This document shows positions 1-10,786 of a DNA stretch of 28,731 bases, in pieces (position 1 is the stretch's first letter; every line of letters starts with the position of its first letter). The notes under the pieces were generated by a model. That model ran no database searches. It was not told the DNA's origin and saw only the letters and a program-made list of their open reading frames with translations. This DNA comes from Amoebophrya sp. AT5.2 (taxonomy: Eukaryota; Sar; Dinophyceae; Syndiniales; Amoebophryaceae): contig RXOD01004107.1 of NCBI GenBank assembly GCA_005223375.1, positions 1 through 28,731 on the forward strand. Reading direction: 5' to 3'. A program made the position numbers and the translations under genes.

Positions 1-1640
<1,640 letters not shown>

Positions 1641-1723
1641 CTTGCTCCGGACTGTGTGCAGAAATACGATTTTTTGTCAACTTTTGGGGGAAGCCGGACG
1701 CACCGGTGCAAGCTAGCGGTACT

Positions 1724-1759
1724 AGCTACAGCTAGAGCTACGGCTACGGCTAGGGCTAC
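1724..1759 (+). repeat. Degenerate RGCTAS hexamer repeat
   Basis: Six consecutive hexamers of the form (A/G)GCTA(C/G) run without a gap about 85 nt after the CDC48 stop codon. The array is imperfect and short. It lies in the 3' flank or 3' UTR and has no evident function. Confidence 0.75.
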
Positions 1760-2964
1760 CTCGCCATGTGGAAAGCTACCTACGCACAAGAGCAACTGAC
1801 GCGAGAGCCGGTGATTCATTCATGTTGTCCTGGGAATGTTGGTAGGCCATGATGTACGTAGTATGGAGACTTGTTTCTTTATAATTGGTTTGTAGCAGTA
1901 GAGATCGTGTAGATCGTCCCCGGCTGAGCTCCCGGTTCCATGTGCACCCTGGCGCGCGCTCCTCAAAGCCGAGACCTTCCGCAAGACGAGCAAAGTCTCA
2001 TCGATAATATCGATTACGATTCGAACGGAAGGTACAAACAACTGGAACCACCCAAGATTTTTTACCGATAACTACCGTCTAGCGCATGAAAGAATCTTCA
2101 TTTGCCAGCCTAGCGGCCGGTGCACTCAGGCTATCAACTTTAGGAGTTCGATTTCGAAGAATGGTTTACGAATGCGGTTGTAATCGTCATTAAAACTGCT
2201 AGCGAATTGCACTTGCTGCGGTTTTTGTATCCATGTTTGTCATCTTCATCAATGAACGAAGAACGCTTCTTGTTATACCAATCTCTCTGTCATCAAAGTC
2301 AACATCCTAACGAAACGTCGCACTGGGCCCAGGTACAAGAGACCCGCGGCATTTTCCTCAGCAAACCATCTCATTATGAAAGAGAACGTCTTCCTTGAGA
2401 CGAATAGTTTCATTTTCAAATGAAGAAGATCCACAGACCAGCGACACCACGAAAGACCATGCTACTGAATCTCTTCCCGTCAGCGTCAGCGACTTCGTGC
2501 AAATCTATATTTATACGATCACGTCGTGGTCGTGGTAGTCGTAATCAATGTCAGACTGAGTCAGATCAGTCAACAAGACATCAGCCCGCAGACATAACGT
2601 CGTCTGGTTCTTCGCATGAGGATTTCTTCGTGTCCAGGTCCACCAAGTCGATCTCCAAGATCCCAGGATTTCCCGCTCCGCGACCACGGACAATTTAAGG
2701 ATCCCAACAATTATCATTCATTCATTCTCCGAGTACCACTTAAGTTTGCCTCTCGCCCACCTCGCTTTGGAGCACGAGCAATGTGCCCGACAAAAACAAA
2801 AACTTGTAATTTTTTTTCCGGAGCAGAAATTGAAGACGTCTTGTATCACCGTGCGCCGCGACGCACTACCGCTAGTAGTGTCGATGTCTATTACATCCTC
2901 TACGCACACGCAAAGATCGCAAAAGCAGCTGGACTAAGCACTAATTCATTGAATTCATCGTATA

Positions 2965-2997
2965 CACAATCACAATCACAATCACAATCACAATCAC
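2965..2997 (+). repeat. (CACAAT)5 microsatellite
   Basis: Five perfect CACAAT units followed by CAC end nine bases before the start codon of the exchanger gene at 3007. If the transcript begins upstream, the repeat is part of its 5' leader. Confidence 0.9.
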
Positions 2998-3006
2998 TGA
3001 AAGAAC

Positions 3007-6000
3007 ATGATTTCGGCGCTTGCTATCCGGCGGCTGGTGACCGCGCTGGCCATCGGAACTCCTGGACTCACAACGGCACTAGAGATCGCCCATGACACAA
3101 CAACAGCTGCAGCGAAGCCGGACAAAGCGCTCGCTTCGACGACTAAAGTCTCAGCGCTGGAGCTGGTGCATCCGGAGGGAGTACGAGGGCAACATGCGGA
3201 GCTCCCGCAGGCGCTTGAGCACGAAAATAAGAGCTCCAACGACCGCCCCCGCGACCACAACGACAACGAGAACGACCCCATCATCGAGAACGGCATCAAC
3301 CGTGGCCAGCAGACACAGACAGCTGCGAAGATCGACCCTTCTTTCCTCATCCCCGCGCCCACTTTGGCGTCTAACCCTTTTTTGTATTTCGCGCGGTGGC
3401 TGTGGTGGCTGCTGATTGCGTACATGTTTTTCGCACAGGCCACGGTGTGTATGGCGGGACCAGGTGGTAAGTGTCTATGTGGTAAGTGCATTTCTGCGGG
3501 GGCCCTCCGGGGTCCCCTTTGGTCGTCCCAAAAAGAGGGCAGCAGTTGGAGGAGAGCCGCCTTTTCGCGGTCGGTAAGTTTGGCACTCTTGCACCCTATA
3601 GCCGACATAGCCAATCGGAATCGCCGCCCTGCTTTCGGGCCCGATCGCCAATGTAGTCAGTAGCTTTCCTGTACCACATCCCTCCACCTCCCAATTGGTT
3701 TCCTCTCCCGACGCCACTCCCTACCCCCACAATGGGGCCCATTTCTAAAAACCGCCCCAGACCCCTTCGCGCCGGGTAGACTTCAGAGCGCCTTGATCGG
3801 CAGACGCCATCGCTAGGGCAATCCGCCACCCAAGTGGGGCCCCCCCAACCCCATTACGTATCACTGTACACCATTTGCCTACTTACTATCGCTGGTCCGG
3901 TCATATTGTGTGACGACTGGTTCGTGCCTGCCATCGAGGTTGTCTGCCAGAGGTACGGCATTCCCGAGGACGTCGCGGGCGCCACCCTGATGGCGCTGGG
4001 GTGCAACGGGCCGGAGCTGTTCACCAACGCGATCGCCTTGTTCCTCACCCACAGCGACGTGGGCGTCGGGACCATCGTGGGCAGCGAGGTCTTCAACCTG
4101 CTGTTGATTGTGGGGGTGAGCATCCTGGCAACCCCAGCCGGCTGCTACCCGTTGCGGGTGGACAGGTACCCGTTCCTCCGGGACTGCTTCTTCTACATGC
4201 TCTCGATCGTATTACTGTACTGGGTGCTGGCGGACCAGAAGGTAACGCTGTTTGAATCGGTAACGCTGCTGTGCTTCGCGGGAGTGTTCGGATTCTCGGT
4301 TGGGATCACGGACCGAGTGCTGGTGCAGATGGGCGTGCGAGAAGCGGGGCTAAAAGGGGCCCCGCGAGAAGGTACTCAATAAGAATTAAGTATACTCATT
4401 ATTTTTAGTTGTAGTGGTAGTGCCTCGAAAAAATGGAATCAAAATCAATGTGGAGGTGGAAAAGGTGTTTTTCTTCTCACCAAAAAGCTGTATTTTTTTA
4501 ATTTGATTGTTTTTCCGTACCATACGGTCGGCGGCTGGTGGCGGTGCCGCGCATTGCCTCATACCAGACCTCCTCTATCCCAATGGTACCAGAAGAATCC
4601 ACGCGACTTGCACTTAATTCGGAGCGTGTGTCGACCTCTCTTTTGAAGAGACCCCATGGTCGGGATTATGCTTGAGTGGCCCTTGATGCCCGCGAAGACT
4701 CGCACAAACAAAGCAATGCTTTCCGGCATCGTCTAAATCTAAGTATTCGGAATATCCATTACTACTCACGACGACCTGAAAAATAAGCCGAGACCTTGAA
4801 ATCATCCCAGATATCGAATCCGCGGCGGCTGCAGAGGACGCCTTGAGCTATGCTCCGCTCCCGGATTTGTCGTCGACGAAAGTGAAGGCCGCTGTGTTTC
4901 GCAACACTGGCACGAGGCCACTTGACGGCGGCGCTATCAATACACCTCCCACGTTCCACGAAATGCACATCGAAGCCAAATCTATGCTCATCGAGGGGCT
5001 AGTTCTTGGGGCATCAATAGGAGGAGGCGGAGATGAGCAGGGTCCGACACCGACTGTTGAGATGTCGCGCGTCTCCACCGCGGAATCGTTGCTGAGCCAG
5101 CAGGGAGGTACTTCTTGTTTGATTATGTTGCAGTCAAAGATGGAGCCTACTATCCTCTGATCCTTCGTACGAAACTCTAAACAATTATTGACTTTACTCT
5201 CCAACCAAAGCCATCTTCTTCGCTCGACACATACATCGATTCCACATTCCACCTCGCACCAATATCGTTCGCATAAAAAATCGGATCGACAGGCAAGCAG
5301 GGCCAGCTGGCCGCCCCCCTGCTGGTCGAAGTCGATTCGACGGTGGTTTTGCCACCCTCTCGCGTCGGCGTCGCGGCTGCGAAACCAAAGCGGCAGGCCA
5401 TTCCCTTTGCCGAGATCTCCAGAATACAACTCGAGGGGCCGAAAACCATCAGTGTGCAACTGAGGAAGCTGTGCCTGACGATCCGGGCCGAGATGGCGTG
5501 CGAGGCGGACGTTGGCGTCGTTTTGACGAAGATGGATCCGAGCGGAAAACTGCAGAGTGGAGAAGGAATGACGAATGAGGCGGAGAAACAGGACAAGATC
5601 CGGGATAGCGGAGAAAAACCAATACTGCAGCGCTTGTCAGCGGCAGCAGGTGGCTCTTGCTCGAATTTTTTGGGTTGAACGAGAATCATACATAGCATGT
5701 GCTCTTCATTTCTTCGCTTCATCTCACCTTCGATGTTCGGGACGTTTTTGCCCTCCCGAAAAGGAATCCGCATAACATGACGAGTCCTGGTGCGCTCCAT
5801 AGCCAATCCACATCGCATTGACGTTTACGTACAAGTAAAAAAGCAAAGCAAATCGACGAGACGACCACCTGCTACAATGTAAAAAAACAGCTTTCCCGAT
5901 CGACTTCTGCCTCACCGCCACGATGTCATGGTGCGACCCGAAATGTCCCGCGACCAAGTCGTTGTGGCTGGTCGCCTTCAGCATCTCCATGGCCTGGCTC

Positions 6001-6760
6001 GCACTGTTCTCCTACGTGATGGTGACGGTGGCCGACATGATCAACGTGCAGTTTGGGATCACCCAGGCCATCCTCGGCGTCACCCTCTGCGCCGCCGGCA
6101 CCTCCTTCCCCAACCTGTGGGCGTCGTACTTGACCGCAAGAGAGGGGAAGTCCTCGATGGCGGTCGCGAACGCTTTGGGTTCGAACGTGCAGAACGTGTT
6201 TCTGGCGCTGGCGCTGCCCTGGACGGTGAAGACGTTTTTCGCGGAGGGGAACTTTATTCCAATGGCGACCCCGGGAATCATGGACGGGGTGGTGTGGATG
6301 GCTATGTTGAAGGGACCAGCTGGTAAGAGGGCAACGAACTGGTAACTGCAAGGCTTGGCTCCCCTAAGTACCCTTTCCTAGCGATGGCGACACTTAGCGA
6401 CTGCGAGTGTCGCGCCGGGCGGTTTCAGAGAGGACCCGCCATCATGCGGATTAGGAGGAAGTTCGTCGCTCCCACGACGGTGACGAGTAGCCATTGGCAT
6501 TGGGACGAGGGAGGTGGGGACATCAGGCCACAGAGGACTAGAAGGGCCGTGAAGTTGTAAGTAGGGCAACCAAGAAATGAAAAAGTAGATCTGTCGGCTC
6601 ACTTACCATAGCTGGTCCCGGCATAATGGCGGGCACGTGGCTCTTGCTGGTGGTCCTGGCCGTGGGGAATGGGTTCAGCCTGGAGAATTGGATGGGCTGG
6701 CTCTTCTTCGGCCTGTACGCCGTCTACCTAGTGGACGCCTGCTTCGTTCACACGACATGA
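3007..6760 (+). CDS. K+-dependent-type Na+/Ca2+ exchanger (CaCA superfamily, SLC24-like)
   Basis: Membrane antiporter that exports Ca2+ in exchange for Na+ (with K+ in the NCKX family). Exons approximately 3007-3466, 3892-4371, 4811-5107, 5293-5649, 5891-6322 and 6612-6760 keep frame and give about 724 residues. An in-frame TGA just before ATG 3007 fixes the start. A hydrophobic N-terminal segment (WLWWLLIAYMFFAQ) precedes DDWFVPAIEVV and alpha-1 repeat GATLMALGCNGPELF, with the key Glu at about residue 195, and GTIVGSEVFNLLLIVG. A hydrophilic cytosolic loop spans exons 3-4. The alpha-2 repeat reads AAGTSFPNLWAS then ALGSNVQNVF. Two conserved Asp positions are Asn (about 606 and 633). The third intron boundary (4372-4810) is the least certain; another in-frame join exists. 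Introns 1 and 5 are introner-like. Confidence 0.85.
3467..3891 (+). mobile_element. Exchanger intron 1, introner-like element copy A
   Basis: This 425-nt intron is bounded by GGACCAGGTGGTAAG at 3457-3471 and CTTACTATCGCTGGTCC at 3882-3898, which are inverted versions of one another apart from a few central bases. A second TGGTAAGTG lies nine bases downstream of the donor. There is no AG at the acceptor where frame requires the junction; the sequence there is TATCG before CTGGTCC, so splicing would be non-canonical or would use the flanking GSTGGT repeat. Internal blocks at 3684-3692, 3744-3757 and 3805-3817 recur, reverse-complemented and in matching order, in the intron at 6323-6611. Confidence 0.6.
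6323..6611 (-). mobile_element. Exchanger intron 5, introner-like element copy B (inverted)
   Basis: This 289-nt intron is bounded by GGACCAGCTGGTAAG at 6313-6327 and CTTACCATAGCTGGTCC at 6602-6618, with AGCTGGT directly repeated at both junctions. GT-AG splicing is in frame here. The blocks CCTAGCGATGGCG (6377-6389), GGGCGGTTTCAGA (6417-6429) and GGGAGGTGG (6509-6517) are reverse complements, identical or nearly so, of blocks in intron 1, in collinear order once the element is flipped. The strand given is relative to copy A. Confidence 0.6.
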
Positions 6761-7099
6761 GGTTAGAACGATCCGCGCTGCTGCCTTGGATTTGGTGGGT
6801 AGTTGGTTCAAGGACCTTTCTTGCGCCAAGCTTTCGATCAAGTTTTGCTTCAACTTTCCGCTGCGCTGTGCGGGAATTTTTTTTGTGCGTCATCCAGTTC
6901 TCGCCCGGCGTTTGTGGGTTCACATCTTCCGGGTGGAATCCGAAGGCTTCGAAAAATTGCGCTGGGCCCATTGAGGACATGAAGTTTTGGCAGATATCGA
7001 CACCAAGTTTTCGCACAGACACGCTTGAAAATGCAAAAACTTGGTTGCAGAGGCTGAGACCAGTCGTGGACGCCGTCTACCTGGTGGACGCCTGCTTCG
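6719..7099 (+). repeat. Duplicated end of the exchanger coding sequence
   Basis: The 28 nt at 6719-6746, encoding AVYLVDACF of the last exon, recur at 7072-7099 with one mismatch. Weaker similarity continues for about 15 nt into the stop region (CACACGACATGA versus CATACGATATGGATATGA). The copies are 353 nt apart, so the second is in another frame relative to the first. Either the terminal exon was partly duplicated or the 353 nt between them is an alternative, repeat-flanked intron giving a different C-terminus. Confidence 0.85.
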
Positions 7100-8457
7100 G
7101 GCATACGATATGGATATGATGGATGCTGTTGGTAGGTTCCTTCTCACCCATACTTATCTACGACGACAGCCGCGCTCCTTGAAGGGGCGCGAAATCTAGG
7201 GGCGCGATATTTTTGAAGCTATGAAGAACCTCCGACCGCCAACATAGATTGATGCAAACCGAACGACCGATGCCCGACAGTTGACGAGATCCCGAGGACC
7301 CACCACGGCGAATCAAGCCAGAAGCGCGCGCAGCGTATGCAGATCCATGTTGTGACCTGCTGTAGGCTGGCTAGGTCGTCGCACCGACATGGACATTCAT
7401 TCCTAGTTCGTTACGTAGATAGAAGTTTGTGTTTGGGTTTTCATTCATTGTGTAAAAGCGACTCGAAACCTCGAGAGTGGTCGATCATATAAATATTTAT
7501 ACAACACACGCCCACGACGCCCACGAACCATTATAGGCAGCCAGCATGTAAATGTAATATCGACATCGGAAAGCTGCAGTAGCGATACCGATAGGGCGGA
7601 CAACGTGGGAAGCAAACGTTAGCGCAGATGCAGGATCTCCATCCAGCTCTACGGAGGCCAAAGCGCCACGAGGTGGAAAACAGTATAGTTTATTGGGAAG
7701 ATAATACCACCAGCTTCGCCAGCTTCCGCTCTAAGACTACCTTCTAAGTTCAGTACCTACAGTTTTGGACCGCAGATCCCGCGCTTCTCTCTGATTCTGC
7801 ATGCACGGCAATTTCCGAATGTCTGATGGTGCGGACATGCGGAGACTGAAGATCGGATTTCACGCACGACGCCACGACGCATATAGAAAAAATTTTCAGG
7901 CACGACAGCGACAAGCAATGCAAAGCAATGCAGCATCAGCGTTTGCCACGCTGGTGGGCTAAGTGGTTGCCTCAAAGCTACCAATGTATGAGTGGCGAGG
8001 CAGCAGCCTACTCGAATTGATAGCAGTCGTGTTTCCAGTCTGAAGAATCGACTAAACAGCAAGTACAAGTTTGTCATCGACGTGCTATTGCATTGCTACG
8101 AGAACGAGTGCTGTACGGAAAGTGTTACATACAGGACTCGTTCGCGTTCCGTCGTCGTTTCCATTGATTTTCAAATCCACTAATTGTGAATTTTTTGTAA
8201 TTGTGTTGTATTGTATGCCCGTCGTACTTTCGCTTTTATATCCCGTGGTCGGTGCTGTAGTTTCTTTTGCGTCGTGCAGGCGCACTATACTTTGCGAATA
8301 ACTTAATGTTCATTATATTCTGATCGCGTGTAGTCCGTGCGTTTACAGTAGCGCAGAAGTCTAGACTCATTCATGGGGTTGGGGTCGCGGTCTTCACATT
8401 CGCTTGCTATTCATATTCTTATCGCTTTCGCGTCCGAGTCCGTGGCGCGCGTATGTA
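6761..8457. other. Gap between the exchanger and the uS10m gene
   Basis: About 1.7 kb. The first 340 nt contain the second copy of the exchanger terminal exon (7072-7099) and an open + frame reading through it (6637-7119) without recognisable similarity. From about 7120 to 8457 I see no supportable gene or RNA on either strand; the sequence is AT-richer than the coding parts. Confidence 0.6.
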
Positions 8458-9804
8458 ATGGGGGACTACTACAAGCTGTACAAGTTGCGGGTGGTGTTTG
8501 TCTCTAAACTACAGCACCGCCTCGAGGAGTGCGTCGGGAACCTATCGAAGTCGCTTCATACGTACTACGCCCAATCAGCCAGCAGCACGTCGCTCGCACA
8601 CCGTGGACGGAGAACAAGCAGGCGAAGTGGGGTGAGGCGTGCGGAAGAAGCCTACAATAATTTGCGTCGGCCGCCGGACAGGGACACCGACACCAGGAGC
8701 AAAACTCCATCGTTCGGAAGCGGCCTTTCCGGACTTTCGTCCGTCACTGTCTGTAGCGGCTCGGAAACTTCTGAAGGAGGCTCTACCCCATCATCATCCG
8801 CCATTTGTTCCGCTGAAAAGCTCAAAAATCCCGAACGTGAAGACAGCACTGACGTTTTGTCAATCTCAGCTCAATGTTCATTGGGGGACGCACCTGACAA
8901 AGCGGAGAACGGAGGACTTGATGGTGCAGCACCCCGTGTACTATTTCGGAGGACGGAGGAGGACGGCCCGAGTACGCGGGGTGTTGCACCTCCGCCACGT
9001 GAAACGGAACAACCCGCCGCCGTCGGATTGCAAGAAAGTTCAGGAGCAGGTCCCGCGGAGGGGCGGGAGGACGTCGAGAAGAAGCAGGAGCTAGCCCTAG
9101 CCTCGCGGACTGGAGGCGCCCGGGATAGGCAGGTGATGCCGGCGGAAGTAGAGAGCAGCCAGAACGAGCTGCATGTAACCACCTGCTCTGCAGCGCCGGA
9201 GGAGCTGGTGGCTAAGTCAGAACACATGTCTTCAGGAAGCAGGCTTCAGCTCGAGGCTGAGATGAATATCGACAGTAGCTTCGGCGGCATCTTCGCGCCC
9301 TTGGAGGAGGGCGAGGAGGTACCAGCATCGGAGCGCCTTCCGCTTCCTCTAAACGCGCAGCTGCCTGCGCGCAGAGAAGGAGAAAGAGGGCTGGAGATCC
9401 GCCGCAGTCCCCTGCTCCTGTACGGCAAACGGCTCCAGCGCCGCGCCTGGCGCATCACGTACTTGCGGGCGCCGTTCAAGTACAAAACCTCGATCCGCAA
9501 CTACGTCTTCCACGACTACCGGTACCAGTTTTCCTTTCTGCACGTGGACGCGGAGAGCGAGATGCGGCCGCTGCTGAGCGCGTGCCTGGGCTCGATGCCA
9601 GAGGACGTCAACTGCAAAGTGGAGTTCGTGTGGGCGGGCGGGGAGGAAGATCCGGGGAGCACTTGCGCCGGGGGTGTGCCGGCGAAATGGGAGTTGCTGG
9701 ATGCGGCGAAAGGCGAAATCGAGCAGAAGCAAAGACGCCAGAAAGAAAGAGACCACGGATGGTACTCACAAGCGCAACACTGGAACCAGTTCGGGAAGTT
9801 CTAG
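8458..9804 (+). CDS. MRPS10: Mitochondrial ribosomal protein uS10-like, with large internal insertion
   Basis: A single uninterrupted frame of 448 residues from the first ATG at 8458 to TAG; the frame is open upstream but offers no ATG. The N-terminus LYKLRVVFVSKLQHRLEECV resembles strand 1 and helix 1 of uS10 (family pattern IRIRLKAYDHRLLDQS). Residues from about 328 read RRAWRITYLRAPFKYKTS, then RYQFSFLHV and LLSACLGSMPEDVNCKVEF, matching the second half of uS10 (family pattern RFTVLxSPHVxKxSRxQFE, then LPAGVDVEI). Between them lie about 280 residues rich in Ser, Glu, Ala, Gly and Arg without recognisable domains. uS10 sits in the head of the small ribosomal subunit. Both halves are diverged, as mitochondrial versions usually are. 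No clear presequence is visible. Assignment rests on pattern matching by eye. Confidence 0.55.
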   Translation: MGDYYKLYKLRVVFVSKLQHRLEECVGNLSKSLHTYYAQSASSTSLAHRGRRTSRRSGVRRAEEAYNNLRRPPDRDTDTRSKTPSFGSGLSGLSSVTVCSGSETSEGGSTPSSSAICSAEKLKNPEREDSTDVLSISAQCSLGDAPDKAENGGLDGAAPRVLFRRTEEDGPSTRGVAPPPRETEQPAAVGLQESSGAGPAEGREDVEKKQELALASRTGGARDRQVMPAEVESSQNELHVTTCSAAPEELVAKSEHMSSGSRLQLEAEMNIDSSFGGIFAPLEEGEEVPASERLPLPLNAQLPARREGERGLEIRRSPLLLYGKRLQRRAWRITYLRAPFKYKTSIRNYVFHDYRYQFSFLHVDAESEMRPLLSACLGSMPEDVNCKVEFVWAGGEEDPGSTCAGGVPAKWELLDAAKGEIEQKQRRQKERDHGWYSQAQHWNQFGKF

Positions 9805-10786
9805 GCTTCGCTTTGACAACGGTTGGCGCTATGCGCGGCCGCGGCCTTTTCGTGAGCGATGGACGCAGGAGGCCACTACCTGGTTCTTTCTTGCTTTTGT
9901 ATCGGAAGAAAAGGACCTGCATCAAGGCAGAATTTTTAATTTCAGGCTGCCTCGCATGAAGCAAGCGAGGACCCCTGCCACTAGGCCCACAGCGATTTTC
10001 ATTTCCGCTGAAGTGCAGCTGTTGAAGCTGACGCACTCCAGATTTCTCACCGCCAAACAAGGCTCTTTTGTTCACTATACAAGAAACGACCTGATCGCGA
10101 TCCAAGGAAGGCGGCTTGCTGATCATACGACATATGTGCTCCTCGGATCATTTTTTCAATTGTGCCTGATCCCCTCTCAGACGGAGAACCGGAGATCCCG
10201 AACGCTCACTGTTCATGTTCCGCCCACTACTTCCGTTCCATCAATACTCTCGCGGCCGAAAATACGAAATCAAATGCGTTCAACAACTTCAAACCCATGC
10301 TTTTATTTGTCTGCCGTCAAATCTCAAACGAACCTTGAAGAAAATAAAATAAGTCAACGTGAACGTGAAGATGAAACCTCTCACCCACTTCAACCGACAG
10401 GGCCCCAGCTGTTGCATGGTTTCTCTGGACCTCTCCATCGCTTAGTGGACCAGAAGAAAATTAATTTTATTGATTTCTTTTCATTTTCTCACTATTAACT
10501 TCTAGTAGCGACTTGTTTTCCTTTTCGTAGGCCTAGGCATAGGTTTCGGCACTTGAATTCCTCGCGACGCTGAAGCTGATTCTTTTGCACATGGGCAAGG
10601 AGTGCCCGTATCGACAGACCGACGAATACCAATACGCGACCTCTGCATCGATACCAAATGAAGGAAGAGTTGACCGACTTGAAATTATGAGTCGCGGCGC
10701 ATTCCACTTGGTTTTTCAATTTGCTCTTGGTCGGCCAATCGGTTCTCGCGACGAATAAATCAAGAAAGAAATAAAGCAAGAAGGCG
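9805..10786. other. Gap between uS10m and the FHA/KH gene
   Basis: About 0.98 kb. No gene is recognised. A + strand frame that overlaps the end of the uS10m gene stays open to 10498, with an internal ATG at 9956 that would give 181 residues rich in Ser, Thr and Arg. It lacks similarity to anything I know and lacks the GC-rich third positions of neighbouring exons, so it is not called as a gene. Confidence 0.55.

Larger units (their letters stand above)
1641..3006. other. Intergenic gap between CDC48 and the exchanger gene
   Basis: About 1.37 kb without a recognisable gene on either strand. Short open frames here give low-similarity, compositionally random peptides. Besides the RGCTAS array and the CACAAT microsatellite listed separately, I see nothing else. 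It presumably holds the CDC48 3' UTR and the promoter and 5' UTR of the exchanger gene. Confidence 0.7.

Noticed and set aside
2616..3095. 159-codon + frame before the exchanger gene
   Set aside because: It reads through the CACAAT microsatellite and into the exchanger start in another frame, with random-looking composition.
3007..3614. Long minus-strand frames opposite the first exchanger exon and opposite many exons of the FHA/KH gene
   Set aside because: They mirror GC-rich third positions of the real coding strand and show no domain similarity.
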